Shown piece by piece: positions 8,378-17,443 of a stretch of DNA of 64,000 bases. The stretch spans positions 868,001-932,000 of the forward strand of contig NC_022247.1 in assembly GCF_000463015.1 (NCBI RefSeq). Reading direction: 5' to 3'. The notes below the pieces were generated by a model. It saw only the letters and a program-made list of their open reading frames with translations, was not told the DNA's origin and searched no databases. Both the position numbers and the translations under genes were made by a program. This DNA is from Variovorax paradoxus B4. GTDB lineage: Bacteria > Pseudomonadota > Gammaproteobacteria > Burkholderiales > Burkholderiaceae_C. Position 1 is the stretch's first letter, and each line of letters begins with the position of its first letter.

Positions 8378-10045
8378 ATGAAATCGCATCTCTGCTTCTC
8401 ATCCGCCCGGTGGCGAATTGGAAGCGTGGCGCTCGCAGCCGCGCTTGCCAGTTGCAGCACGATCGAGACTTGGATGCCATTCGACGCTCCTGTTGCGACA
8501 CCTGCGGCCGCCCACTCAACGCCGCCGCCGCCTCCGTTGCCGCCGCCTGCGAGCACACCCTCCGCGGGGGGAGTGCCCGGGCAATCGCCTCCCGCCCCCT
8601 CTGCCGCGGCTGCCTCATCGCCGGCGAGTGGCAATATTGCCGGCCGAGCGCGTACGTTCTCGACTCGACTCGCCACATACACATCGGTAGGTTTCGACTT
8701 GGTCCCCGGGTGGCGGCAGGATGACTTTTCCGAAAGCTGGCCGGCGTTCCTGGGCAGCTGCAAGGTGTTGACGGGGCGTGGCGCCGAATGGCGGCAGGTG
8801 TGTGATCGCGCGAGAAGCGTGGGCCGCAACAATGACGTGGCGATACGCAACTTCTTCGAGCGCGAGTTCTCCGCCTATCAGATTCGGGACGACGACCGAC
8901 GCCCCGATGGCGTGGTCACCGGCTATTTTGAACCCGAGATCGCCGGCAGCAGACAATATGAGCCGCCCAACATCTATCCGGTGTATGCGCAACCGCAGGA
9001 CATGCTTTTTGCAGATGCACGCAAGCTGCCTGCGGGCAACGGCGTTGTGGCCGCACGCGTGAAGGGCCGCAACGTGGCCGTTCAAGGCGGATTGAGCACG
9101 CGGGACATGGGGGCGCCAGGCCTGTATGCACTCGACCTGTCGAGCATCACGCGAGACACCCTGGATCGCAAGGTTCGCCTTCGCATCGAGGGGAATCGAC
9201 TCCTGCCCTATTTCACCCGTGAAGAGATCGAGACCAAAGGCGCGCCGAACGCCAAGGTGCTCGCGTTCGTGAGCAGCGCGACAGCGCTCTACGAGATGCA
9301 GATCCAGGGGTCCGGACGCATCCGCCTGAACAACGGGGAAGTGATCCGCGTCGCGTACGCGGAGCAGAACGGACAGCCGTTCAGGCCCAGTCTGGCGCAA
9401 TCGGCATCCGGCAGGGCCCGCAGTCCGGTCAAGGTGCGCGGCTCGTCAATCGAGCTCGAGTTGGACGATGGCGATGAGGACGATGGCGTGGATGGCGATA
9501 CCGACGTATCCGTGATCCGCACGCGTGGCTTCACGCTTGCCCTTCCCAAGACCAGCGGCGCGGTGATGGTGCCGGGACGGCGCAACGCCGGCAAGGCGAC
9601 CGGCTCCGGAATCAAGGATCCAAGCTATGTTTTCTTCAAGGAGGCCGGTGCCATGGCGGGCGGTCCGGTTGGTGCGTTCGGCGTGCCGCTGTCGGCGGGG
9701 CGATCGATCGCGGTCGATCCACGCAGCACGCCTCTGGGCTACCCCGTCTTCGTCTCGACGCGTGCGCCAGGGAGCGGCGCACCGATGCGGCGTCTGACGA
9801 TTGCGCAGGATACAGGCGGCGCGATTCGTGGTGCTGTCCGGGCAGACTACTTCTTCGGAAACGGCCAACAGGCCGCGACCCAGGCGCGCCGCATGAAAGA
9901 GCGCGGCCAGCTGTGGATATTGCTGCCGCGCGGCCTGGCGGTGGCCGCTGCCGCCAGCTCCACCATCCGCACCCGGGGAGGGGCCGTGGGAGCCGACCTG
10001 CCCGAATGCCTCGTGCCCGCAGAAGACAGTTGCGTCAACGACTGA
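8378..10045 (+). CDS. mltA: Membrane-bound lytic murein transglycosylase A (MltA)
   Basis: The 555-residue product cleaves peptidoglycan glycan strands with formation of 1,6-anhydro-muramic acid ends. It starts with a lipoprotein signal (SVALAAALASC, lipobox LASC), then a proline/alanine-rich linker (about residues 40-90), then the MltA barrel domain including DGVVTGYFEPE and YEMQIQGSGRI. A 3D-type domain follows from about residue 425, with AVDPRSTPLGYPVFV and AQDTGGAIRG-VRADYF, which holds the catalytic aspartate. An acidic, low-complexity insert (ELDDGDEDDGVDGDTD) inside the domain makes it longer than E. coli MltA (365). Start supported by AAGGA upstream. Confidence 0.93.
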   Translation: MKSHLCFSSARWRIGSVALAAALASCSTIETWMPFDAPVATPAAAHSTPPPPPLPPPASTPSAGGVPGQSPPAPSAAAASSPASGNIAGRARTFSTRLATYTSVGFDLVPGWRQDDFSESWPAFLGSCKVLTGRGAEWRQVCDRARSVGRNNDVAIRNFFEREFSAYQIRDDDRRPDGVVTGYFEPEIAGSRQYEPPNIYPVYAQPQDMLFADARKLPAGNGVVAARVKGRNVAVQGGLSTRDMGAPGLYALDLSSITRDTLDRKVRLRIEGNRLLPYFTREEIETKGAPNAKVLAFVSSATALYEMQIQGSGRIRLNNGEVIRVAYAEQNGQPFRPSLAQSASGRARSPVKVRGSSIELELDDGDEDDGVDGDTDVSVIRTRGFTLALPKTSGAVMVPGRRNAGKATGSGIKDPSYVFFKEAGAMAGGPVGAFGVPLSAGRSIAVDPRSTPLGYPVFVSTRAPGSGAPMRRLTIAQDTGGAIRGAVRADYFFGNGQQAATQARRMKERGQLWILLPRGLAVAAAASSTIRTRGGAVGADLPECLVPAEDSCVND

Positions 10046-10133
10046 CAAGGCTTGCGCGAGTGGCAGCGTAGGGGAACCTGTCCATGTGGAGTCAAGGAAT
10101 GCGATCCGTTGTCGAGGGCTTCCCGGGACGGCA

Positions 10134-11876
10134 TTACTCGCTGAGGCGCACGTAGGTTTGAAGCAGGGCGGTCTTGTGAACCACGCCAAGGAGCTCGGGA
10201 TCATTCACGCTTCGCACGACGGGGAGGCGTTCACCCTGATGCTCGATGAAGCGCTGCAGCGCAGCTCCAAGGTTCATGTCCTGGGTGATGGGAGGAATCT
10301 CGCGGCTGAGAAAATCGCTGGCGCATCGGCCGTGGCCGGACGCCGTGCCTTTGACCGTCATGGCGGCGGTCAGCTGCCGCAGCGGTACGACGCCTTGATA
10401 GCGATTCTGCGCATCCACCACATAAAGGTACTTGACCGGGTGCTTCAAGAAAAGTGCGCTCATCTGCTGCAGGTCGGCCGTTTCGGGCACCACGGTCTCC
10501 GTCGGTTGCACCAGGCTCAGCATGTCGGACGCGCGAAGCCGCTCGCGCTCGATCTGCCGGAGATGCCGGTGTTCGGTGATCTCGTACATCGAGCCGGACC
10601 GGGTCGACCGCACGATGAAGTACGCCACCACGCTGGCGGCCATCAGCGGCAGCATGACCTGATAGCTCAGGGTCATCTCGAAGATCATGAGGATCGCCAT
10701 GAGTGGAGCCTGCGTGGCGCCGGCCAGGAAGGCGCCCATGCCGACGATGCCATACGCAAAAGGGGCGGCGGTCGCCTGCGGCCAAAGCTGATGGATGCCC
10801 TGGCCGAAAAGCGTGCCCAGCATGCAGCCGAAGAACAGGGCCGGTGTGAAGACGCCTCCGACCGCCCCGGACCCCACGGTGGCCAGCGTGGCCACCGACT
10901 TCGCGGCGACGATCATCAGCAGCAGGGCCCACGGCCAATCGGTGTGCAGCACGGAATTGACGACGCTGTATCCATTGCCCCAGACCTCGGGAAACCTCCA
11001 CGAGATCAACCCCACCACCAGGCCTCCCAGCGCGAGGCGCAGCGGCAAGGGGAGCGAGGTGCGCTGAAAGAGATTGCGGGCCTGCCGCAGTCCTCGCAGG
11101 AACATGGCGCCCGCGGCGCCCAGCAATACCCCCAGCAGGACGAAGAGCACGACCTCCGCGCCGGTCACGGTCGGAAAGGTCGGCATGGCGTACGGTGGCT
11201 CGTAGCCGGGCAGGGCCCGCATCGCGATGTTGGCGACGACCGCGGCAATCAGTATCGGGCCCAGGCTCTCCATGGCGATCGAGCCGAGAACGATCTCCGC
11301 CACGAAGAATGCGCCTGCGATCGGCGCGTTGTAGGCGGCCGTGAGTCCCGCTGCGGCGCCGCAGGCCACCAGCACGCGCAGGCGCTCCACCGGAAAGCGC
11401 AGCCGCCGGCCGAGCAATGACGCACACAGTGCCGCCAGCTGAACCATCGAGCCCTCGCGGCCGATGGAACCACCGCTGGCGATGCTGACCAGCGAGGAGG
11501 CGCTGCGCGCCATGGTCTGTGCCACCGGGATCCGCCCGTCCCCGAGCACGATCGCTTCCATGTAGTCGGATTTCGTCTCCGGCTTGCCGAGCCGGCGAGC
11601 CAGCACCAGGAGCGCGCCGGCGACCAGCCCTCCCGCCGCAGGCACTGCCACCCGCGCCCACGCTGGAAGACTCTGCGCCAGGGCCACCAGGCCTCCGCCC
11701 TGGCCCAGCACGGCGAGGTCGAGCCAGCGCAGCAGCAGCCGGAAGGCTTCGGTCGCTGCGGTGCCGAGCAGCCCGGCCACGACGGCCCAGGCCAGCATCG
11801 ACTGCCATTCGGAGATGCGAAGGAAGCGTTTCAGTCGGGCGCGCTGAACAAGGAATCGGGAGGCGGACCAACTCAT
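10134..11876 (-). CDS. ClC-family chloride channel/antiporter with CBS pair
   Basis: The 580-residue product is a ClC anion transporter of the ClcB-like branch. About ten or more membrane helices occupy residues 20-430, with filter motifs GGSIGREGS (gating glutamate E141) and GSGAVGGVFTPALFFG. A cytoplasmic pair of CBS domains follows at about residues 455-575. Whether it is a channel or a proton-coupled exchanger cannot be told without the proton glutamate alignment. It is the last gene of a ten-gene minus-strand run, 40 bases after a LysE gene. Its end converges with mltA. Confidence 0.9.
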   Translation of the reverse strand: MSWSASRFLVQRARLKRFLRISEWQSMLAWAVVAGLLGTAATEAFRLLLRWLDLAVLGQGGGLVALAQSLPAWARVAVPAAGGLVAGALLVLARRLGKPETKSDYMEAIVLGDGRIPVAQTMARSASSLVSIASGGSIGREGSMVQLAALCASLLGRRLRFPVERLRVLVACGAAAGLTAAYNAPIAGAFFVAEIVLGSIAMESLGPILIAAVVANIAMRALPGYEPPYAMPTFPTVTGAEVVLFVLLGVLLGAAGAMFLRGLRQARNLFQRTSLPLPLRLALGGLVVGLISWRFPEVWGNGYSVVNSVLHTDWPWALLLMIVAAKSVATLATVGSGAVGGVFTPALFFGCMLGTLFGQGIHQLWPQATAAPFAYGIVGMGAFLAGATQAPLMAILMIFEMTLSYQVMLPLMAASVVAYFIVRSTRSGSMYEITEHRHLRQIERERLRASDMLSLVQPTETVVPETADLQQMSALFLKHPVKYLYVVDAQNRYQGVVPLRQLTAAMTVKGTASGHGRCASDFLSREIPPITQDMNLGAALQRFIEHQGERLPVVRSVNDPELLGVVHKTALLQTYVRLSE

Positions 11877-11916
11877 GCCGCAGGATTATCCGGCCGCGGC
11901 CGTCGAACTTGCGCTC

Positions 11917-12549
11917 CTACCTGCGTTCCGTCAGCGCCACGCGTACCGCCAGGGCCGCCAGCACGCTGCCCATGACGTAGCGCTGCGCGCGCAGCCAGCC
12001 GGCGCTTTGCGAGAGCACGGCCGTGATGCTCGCGGCGCCGAGGATCACCACGGTGTTGACCGCGGCGCTGCTGGCCATTTGCGCGACGCCCAGCTGCACG
12101 CTCTGCAGCAGCACCGAACCGCGCTCCGGATGGATGAACTGCGGAAAGAACGAGAGGTAGAACATCGCGACCTTCGGGTTCAGCAGGTTGGTGAGAAAAC
12201 CCATGCGAAACAGCTTGCCCGGCGGATCGGCCGGCAGCACGCGCGCCTCGAAGGGCGCATTGCCGCCGGGCTTGACCGCCTGCCATGCGAGCCACAGCAG
12301 GTAGGCTGCGCCGGCAAGCCGGATGGCGTCGAACGCGACGGGCACGGCCAGCAGCAGCGCGGTGAGGCCGAGCGCGGCTGCGAACAGGTGGGCCAGGAAA
12401 GCCATCATCACGCCACCGAGCGAGACCAGCCCGGCGCGCCGGCCCTGGATGAGCGTGCGCGACACGCAATAGATCATGTTCGGCCCCGGCGTGAGCGCCA
12501 GCAGCAGCGAGGCGAGTGCGAACCAGGCGATTTCAGTCAAGCTCAGCAT
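11917..12549 (-). CDS. LysE/RhtB-family amino-acid exporter (copy 1)
   Basis: The 210-residue inner-membrane protein has about six hydrophobic segments and the family signature LTPGPNMIYCVSR in helix 1, plus FLTNLLNPKVAMFYLSFFPQF in the middle. Family members export amino acids or their analogues using the proton gradient. Start at ATG 12549 is preceded by GAAGGA; a longer in-frame start at 12585 lacks support. It is separated by one base from the upstream VOC gene, so the two are almost certainly cotranscribed. It is one of three LysE paralogues in this operon-like run. Confidence 0.9.
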   Translation of the reverse strand: MLSLTEIAWFALASLLLALTPGPNMIYCVSRTLIQGRRAGLVSLGGVMMAFLAHLFAAALGLTALLLAVPVAFDAIRLAGAAYLLWLAWQAVKPGGNAPFEARVLPADPPGKLFRMGFLTNLLNPKVAMFYLSFFPQFIHPERGSVLLQSVQLGVAQMASSAAVNTVVILGAASITAVLSQSAGWLRAQRYVMGSVLAALAVRVALTERR

Positions 12550-12550
12550 G

Positions 12551-13243
12551 TCAGAGTCCTTCGGATTGAAGCGTGACGGGGCCACGGGGGGTGTCGAGTT
12601 CGGCCACGAGATTGGGCGCGCCGGGCTGCACCGCCATGCCGGCCATGCCGATGGCCGACAGCGCCACGGCCAGGTCGGCCGCGCGTGGATGCGTGGCCTG
12701 CAGCGAGCGCATCGCCAGCCCCGAGGCCGGCATGGCGTCGGTGGGATGCACGGGGCCCCACTGGATCAGCGTGGGCAGCGCGCCGTAGAAGAGGCGCTGG
12801 CCATCGTCGCGCACCGTGATCTGCCATTCGAGCCGGCCGGCGGGCGTGTCGCGCGAGGCTTCGAGCAGATGGCCGCGGTCGATGTGCGCGTGCTCCTCGT
12901 GCGCGAGCGCCTGCAGCGCGGCGCGCGCATCGGGCACGCGCGCAACGAAGTGCACCAGCCGCGGTCCGCGTTGTGCGAGCCCCGCCTGCAGCACGGGGTC
13001 GTCGAGGTCGAACCAGCGGCGCGTGCCGGGGCGCGATGGCTGCTTGCCGGGCTCGATCGCGATGATTTCCAGGTAGGCCTGGGGAAAGGCCGCGCTCGCG
13101 ATGTTCAGCAGCCGGTTGTGCGTGCCCATCAGCGGATGCGAACCGCCGGGGCCCGGCGTGACGCCCAGCGTGGCCTCGCACCACGCCACGCCCTCGGCCA
13201 GCGAGGCGGCGGCGACTACCAGATGGTCGAGTTGCGCGCGCAT
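12551..13243 (-). CDS. VOC / glyoxalase-like domain protein
   Basis: The 230-residue product starts MRAQLDHLVVAAASLAEGV, the typical first strand and metal-binding histidine (DHLVV) of the vicinal-oxygen-chelate fold, and fits the longer glyoxalase-like group (PF13468-like). Such proteins bind a metal and act as isomerases, dioxygenases, epimerases or resistance proteins; the substrate cannot be read here. Gaps of 11 bases to the phzF-like gene upstream and 1 base to the LysE gene downstream put it inside the ten-gene operon-like run. Confidence 0.85.
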   Translation of the reverse strand: MRAQLDHLVVAAASLAEGVAWCEATLGVTPGPGGSHPLMGTHNRLLNIASAAFPQAYLEIIAIEPGKQPSRPGTRRWFDLDDPVLQAGLAQRGPRLVHFVARVPDARAALQALAHEEHAHIDRGHLLEASRDTPAGRLEWQITVRDDGQRLFYGALPTLIQWGPVHPTDAMPASGLAMRSLQATHPRAADLAVALSAIGMAGMAVQPGAPNLVAELDTPRGPVTLQSEGL

Positions 13244-13254
13244 GGTGCCTTGCC

Positions 13255-14190
13255 CTACAGCGTGACCTGGCCGTCGATGCAGGTCACGGCATCGCCGCCG
13301 ACCCACACCTTGCCCTCGCCGTCGCGCTCGATGTACACGCGACCGGCACGGCCGAGGCACTGGCCCTGCGCAGCCACGTAGCGCGCGGGCATGTGGCCGT
13401 CGGCAATCAGCCATTCGGCGAGGCTGGCGTTGAGGCTGCCGGTGACCGGGTCTTCTTCCACGCCGATGGGCGCGGCGAAAGCGCGCACCTCGAGGTCGAT
13501 CTTCGGGCCGTCGTCTTCTTCGATTGCAACGGCCTTGCCGCCGAAGGCGCGCGCCTCGCGGTTCGAGCGGCCGATCAGCATCGACGAGCCCTCTGCCGCA
13601 GGCACGCCCGCCACGCCGGCCTTCACGCCCAGTTCCTTGAGCATGCGGTGGTCGGGCACGAGCCGGAGCACGGTGTCCGCATCGCTGAGCAGCAGGCCGA
13701 ACCAGACCGGGCCGTTGTCGAGCACCTGGGCTGCGACGACCTGCTGCGCCTTCAGGCCCAGCGCACCCGCCACCTTGGCCAGCAGCGTGGGGCTGGGCGC
13801 GCTGCGCTTGAGCGGCGGGGCCGAGAAAGCCAGGCGCTCGCCTTCATGGCGCAGCGGCACCAGGCCGGCCGCGCACTGTTGCACGATCCGGCCCGCCGCC
13901 TTGGGCTTGCCGCCGGCCTGCAGCCAGGCGTGGCAGCTGCCGATGGTGGGATGGCCGGCAAAGGGCAGTTCGCCGCCGGGCGTGAAGATGCGCACGCGGT
14001 AGTCGGCCGAGGGCTGCGTCGGGGGCAGCAGGAAGGTGGTTTCCGAAAGATTGGTCCACTGCGCGAAGCGCTGCATCTCGGCGTCGTCGAGGCCGCCGCC
14101 GTCGAGCACCACGGCGAGCGGATTGCCGAGGTAGGGCGTGGCGGTGAAGACGTCGACTTGTTTGAACGGGCGGGGTTTCATGCTTTTCAT
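13255..14190 (-). CDS. PhzF-family isomerase/epimerase-like protein
   Basis: The 311-residue product belongs to the PhzF (phenazine biosynthesis-like) family with the diaminopimelate-epimerase fold. Visible are FKQVDVFTATPYLGNPLAVV at the N-terminus, the conserved NLSETTFL with catalytic glutamate E50, and FTPGGELPFAGHPTIGSCHAWL. PhzF itself isomerises trans-2,3-dihydro-3-hydroxyanthranilate, but most relatives have unknown substrates, and no other phenazine gene is present. It overlaps the GST gene upstream by 4 bases and precedes the VOC gene by 11. Confidence 0.88.
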   Translation of the reverse strand: MKSMKPRPFKQVDVFTATPYLGNPLAVVLDGGGLDDAEMQRFAQWTNLSETTFLLPPTQPSADYRVRIFTPGGELPFAGHPTIGSCHAWLQAGGKPKAAGRIVQQCAAGLVPLRHEGERLAFSAPPLKRSAPSPTLLAKVAGALGLKAQQVVAAQVLDNGPVWFGLLLSDADTVLRLVPDHRMLKELGVKAGVAGVPAAEGSSMLIGRSNREARAFGGKAVAIEEDDGPKIDLEVRAFAAPIGVEEDPVTGSLNASLAEWLIADGHMPARYVAAQGQCLGRAGRVYIERDGEGKVWVGGDAVTCIDGQVTL

Positions 14191-14828
14191 TCGAGCGGGA
14201 GATCGAGCACGCCGCGCGTGCCCGGACGGGAGATCAGTTCACCGTACCAGCGTTCGAGGTTCGGCCAGCTGGGGCGCTGGTATTCGGCCGGCGGCAGGCC
14301 GAACCAGCGGTGCGCTTCGCAGCCGATGGGAATGTCGGCCATGGTGAAGCGGTCGCCGGCCATGAAGGGCTGCCGGGCCAGGTGCGCGTCGAGCATCGCG
14401 AACAGCGCCTCGCTCGTATGGACGGAGGCCGCGATCAGGGCGGGTTCGCGCTCGGCCGGCAGCGTGCGCACCCATTGCACGAAGGCATCGCGGCTCGCCC
14501 GGTTGAGCGTGGTCTGCTGCCAGTCCATCCAGCGTTCGGCATCGAAGCGCGCGGGCAGCTCGCTCGGGTAGAACTTGCCGTGCGAATGCCTGGCGCAGAG
14601 ATAGCGCACGATCACGTTCGATTCCCAGAGCGTGACGCGATCGCTGCCTTCGCCGTCGTCGATGGTGGGCACCATCGCGTTCGGGTTGAGTGCCAGGTAC
14701 TCGGGCGTCTGCACCACGCCGAACCGGCCGCCGGCCTCGGTGCGTTGAAAGTCGAGCCCGAGTTCCTGCGCGCACCAGACGACTTTGCGCACGTTGATCG
14801 AACTGATGCGGCCCCAGATATTGAGCAT
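14187..14828 (-). CDS. Glutathione S-transferase family protein
   Basis: The 213-residue product has an N-terminal thioredoxin-like domain (MLNIWGRISSINVRKVVW, with a serine likely activating glutathione; NPNAMVPTIDDG and the ES glutathione-binding pair in LWESNVIVRYL) and an all-helical C-terminal domain with FTMADIPIGCEAHRW. Typical length. It would conjugate or reduce electrophiles in the cytoplasm. Its 3' end overlaps the phzF-like gene by 4 bases and its start lies 5 bases after a LysE gene, so it belongs to the same transcription unit. Confidence 0.9.
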   Translation of the reverse strand: MLNIWGRISSINVRKVVWCAQELGLDFQRTEAGGRFGVVQTPEYLALNPNAMVPTIDDGEGSDRVTLWESNVIVRYLCARHSHGKFYPSELPARFDAERWMDWQQTTLNRASRDAFVQWVRTLPAEREPALIAASVHTSEALFAMLDAHLARQPFMAGDRFTMADIPIGCEAHRWFGLPPAEYQRPSWPNLERWYGELISRPGTRGVLDLPLE

Positions 14829-14833
14829 GGTGT

Positions 14834-15505
14834 TCAGCTTCCTTGGACAGGTGTGGCGGACAGGGCGGATGGCACGGCGGGACGGTCGAGCAGCAGCAGG
14901 CGGATCGCCAGGCCGACCATCACCAGGGCCAGCAGGCCGCGCTGGAACTTTTCAGCCCCCGGACGGCGCTGCAGCCAGCGGCCGACCTGCCCGCTGCAGG
15001 CGCCGAGCAGCGTGTTGAACGCGAGCGCGGCTGCCGACAGCATGACGCCGAGCTGCACCAGTTGCAAGGGCACGCTGCCGCGCGCCGGCTCGACGAACTG
15101 CGGCAGGAACACCATGAAGAACAGCAGCGCCTTCGGATTGACGAGGTTGTTCAGGAAGGCCATGCGCACGATGCGCGCGAAGGCGGACGGCTGCGCACGC
15201 GCGCCCGTGGGGAGGCCGCCGCTGCTGCGGAGGGCCTGCACCGCGAGCCACAGCAGGTACAGCGCGCCCGCGTAGCGCAGCAGGTCGAACGAGGGCGGCC
15301 AGGCCGCCACCAGCGCCGTGACGCCGGTGGCGGCGAAGAGCGTGTGCACCAGGTCGGCCGACGAGATGCCGAGCGCCGCCGCGAAGCCGCCGCGCGGGCC
15401 GTGGGCCACGCCGTGCGAGAGCACGAAGGCCATGTTCGGCCCCGGCGACAGGAACAGCGCGAGAACGGCCAGCAGGAAGAGCGCGAGCGTGGCGAGGCTG
15501 ATCAT
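14834..15505 (-). CDS. LysE/RhtB-family amino-acid exporter (copy 2)
   Basis: The 223-residue membrane protein has about six hydrophobic segments with the helix-1 signature LSPGPNMAFVLSHG and FLNNLVNPKALLFFMVFLPQF. Starting at ATG 15505 gives the normal family length; the frame is open further upstream but that part looks like an antisense shadow of the DJ-1 gene. It sits between the DJ-1/PfpI gene (22 bases upstream) and the GST gene (5 bases downstream). Substrate not predictable from sequence. Confidence 0.9.
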   Translation of the reverse strand: MISLATLALFLLAVLALFLSPGPNMAFVLSHGVAHGPRGGFAAALGISSADLVHTLFAATGVTALVAAWPPSFDLLRYAGALYLLWLAVQALRSSGGLPTGARAQPSAFARIVRMAFLNNLVNPKALLFFMVFLPQFVEPARGSVPLQLVQLGVMLSAAALAFNTLLGACSGQVGRWLQRRPGAEKFQRGLLALVMVGLAIRLLLLDRPAVPSALSATPVQGS

Positions 15506-15527
15506 GAGGCGTCCTGCGGCGCTTCCT

Positions 15528-16160
15528 TCAGGCAGCGTCGGCCGTGGCTGCGGGAACCGAGGGGAGATAGGGCGCGATGTTGCGCAGGGCGCGCGCCACG
15601 TAGTCTTCCTTCTCGCCCACCGGCGCAACGTAGTGCAGCGCGCTCTTCGCGGCCTCGATGCCTTCGCTGCGCGCGATGAGCCAGGCCGCGAGGTAGGGCG
15701 CCGACAGGCAGCCGCCGGCCGTCGCCACGTTGCCCTTGGCGAAGAAGGGCTGGTTGAGCACCTCGATGCCGGCCTCCTGCACCCAGGGCTTGGTCGTGAG
15801 GTCGGTGCAGGCCGGCACCGCGCCCAGGAGGCCCAGCTTGGCGAGCAGCAGCGTGCCCGAGCACTGCGCGCCGATCAGCTGCCGCTTCGCATCGAGGCGG
15901 CGCAGCGCGCCCATGATGGCCGGATCGGCCGCGATCTCGCGGGTGCGGATGCCGCTGCCGACGAGCACCGCGCCGGCCTCGGCGGCCGCCTCGAGCGTGG
16001 AGCTCGCATGCACGGTGACGCCGTTCATCGAGGTGACCGTGGCGCTGGGCGCGGCCAGCGTCACGCGCCAGCCCGGCTTCTTGATGCGGTTGAGCACCCC
16101 GAGCGCGATCAGCGAATCGAGTTCGTTGAATCCGTCGAAAGTCAGGATGGCGATGTGCAT
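15528..16160 (-). CDS. DJ-1/PfpI (GATase1-like) family protein
   Basis: The 210-residue product starts MHIAILTFDGFNELDSL and contains the nucleophile elbow IGAQCSGTLLLAKLG, with a reactive cysteine near residue 100, characteristic of the DJ-1/PfpI superfamily. Members include glyoxalase III-like and isonitrile hydratase-like enzymes as well as AraC-type regulator domains; no DNA-binding domain is present here. The position, 23 bases after an aminotransferase gene and 22 before a LysE exporter gene, suggests a role in handling a reactive amino compound, but this is inference. Confidence 0.85.
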   Translation of the reverse strand: MHIAILTFDGFNELDSLIALGVLNRIKKPGWRVTLAAPSATVTSMNGVTVHASSTLEAAAEAGAVLVGSGIRTREIAADPAIMGALRRLDAKRQLIGAQCSGTLLLAKLGLLGAVPACTDLTTKPWVQEAGIEVLNQPFFAKGNVATAGGCLSAPYLAAWLIARSEGIEAAKSALHYVAPVGEKEDYVARALRNIAPYLPSVPAATADAA

Positions 16161-16183
16161 CGTGGTCTGCCTCGTGTTGCGGC

Positions 16184-17413
16184 TCAGACGGGTTCGGGCG
16201 CGAGCCTGCGTTCGCCCAGCAGCGCCAGTTCCTCGCGCAGCGTCAGGGCCAGCGCGGCGATGGCGGTGTCGATTTCCTCGACGCTGGCCGTCACGAACGA
16301 CAGCCGCAGCGTGCGCGGATCGCCCTGGTCCGCATAGAAGGGCGCGCCCGGCACGAAGGCCACGTTGCGCTCCACCGCCTTGGGCAAGAGCGCCACCGTG
16401 TCGATGCCCTCGGGCAGGCGCGCCCACAGGAACATGCCGCCCTTGGGCGCGTTGAACTTCACGTCCAGCCCGGCCATCTCGCGCGTGAGCGCAGCCATCA
16501 TCGCGTCGCGCTGGCGCTTGTAGAGCGCGCGGATGGTCGGCACGTGGCGCTCGAGGAAGTTGTCCTTCATCACGGCCGAGACCATGCGCTGCGTGAAGAT
16601 CGGCGTGTGCAGGTCGACCGCCTGCTTGGCCTGCAGCAGCTTCGGAAAGATGGCCTTCGGCGCAACCAGGAAGCCCAGGCGCAGGCCCGGTGCGAGCACC
16701 TTCGAGAACGAACCCAGGTAGATGCAGCCTTCGGGGTTGCGCGCGGTCAGCGGCAGCGGCGGGGCTTCGTCGAACCACAGTTCGCCGTAGGGGTTGTCCT
16801 CGACGATCGGCAGGCCGGCGGCGGCCGCGGCGGCCGACACCGCCGCGCGCCGCGCCTCGGTCATGGTGCGGCCGGTGGGGTTCTGGAAATTGGGCAGCAG
16901 GTAGACGAAGCGCGCGGCGTCTTCCGAAGCGCGCCCGCCGGTCGCGCGTGCCTTGGCCACCAGGTCTTCGACGATCACGCCTTCGTCGTCGCTCGCCACG
17001 CTCACCGGGTTCGGCTCCATCGGGCCGAAGGCCTGCAGCGCGCCCAGGTAGGTGGGCGTTTCGACCAGCACCTTGCTGCCCGGATCGATGAGCACCTTGG
17101 CCACCAGGTCGAGGCCCTGCTGCGAGCCGGTGGTGATGAGCACCTGCGCGGGATCGACGTTCCACGGCAGCATGTCGGCCACGGCCTGGCGCAGCGGCGC
17201 ATAGCCTTCGCTCGCGGCGTATTGCAGCGCCGCCTGGCCGTCGTTGTGCAGCACCTCGGCGCAGGCGTCGGCAAAGGCCTGGATCGGGAAGGTCTTGGGC
17301 GAGGGCAGGCCGCCGGCCAGGCTGATGATGCCGGGGCGCTCGGTGACCTTGAGGATTTCACGCAGCACCGACGGATTCATCTTGGCGGCGCGGGCAGCGA
17401 GTTTCCAGTTCAT
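16184..17413 (-). CDS. PLP-dependent aminotransferase, class I/II (LysN / 2-aminoadipate-transaminase type)
   Basis: The 409-residue product is a fold-type I aminotransferase close to the LysN/aminoadipate transaminase group: ISLAGGLPSPKTFP at residues ~29-42, LITTGSQQGLDLVAKVL, NFQNPTGRTM, and the PLP lysine K238 in SFSKVLAPGLRLGF. This group transfers amino groups from aromatic, branched or 2-aminoadipate-like amino acids. Its catalytic domain resembles the aminotransferase domain of the divergent MocR regulator, so both may recognise related amino compounds. It lies 30 bases after the EamA gene. Confidence 0.92.
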   Translation of the reverse strand: MNWKLAARAAKMNPSVLREILKVTERPGIISLAGGLPSPKTFPIQAFADACAEVLHNDGQAALQYAASEGYAPLRQAVADMLPWNVDPAQVLITTGSQQGLDLVAKVLIDPGSKVLVETPTYLGALQAFGPMEPNPVSVASDDEGVIVEDLVAKARATGGRASEDAARFVYLLPNFQNPTGRTMTEARRAAVSAAAAAAGLPIVEDNPYGELWFDEAPPLPLTARNPEGCIYLGSFSKVLAPGLRLGFLVAPKAIFPKLLQAKQAVDLHTPIFTQRMVSAVMKDNFLERHVPTIRALYKRQRDAMMAALTREMAGLDVKFNAPKGGMFLWARLPEGIDTVALLPKAVERNVAFVPGAPFYADQGDPRTLRLSFVTASVEEIDTAIAALALTLREELALLGERRLAPEPV

Positions 17414-17443
17414 GGGGTCTTCTTTCAGTCGGGTGAGGTGAGA

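Noticed and set aside
13255..14190. PhzF as evidence for phenazine biosynthesis
   Set aside because: No other phz gene is present; PhzF-like proteins are widespread with unknown substrates.
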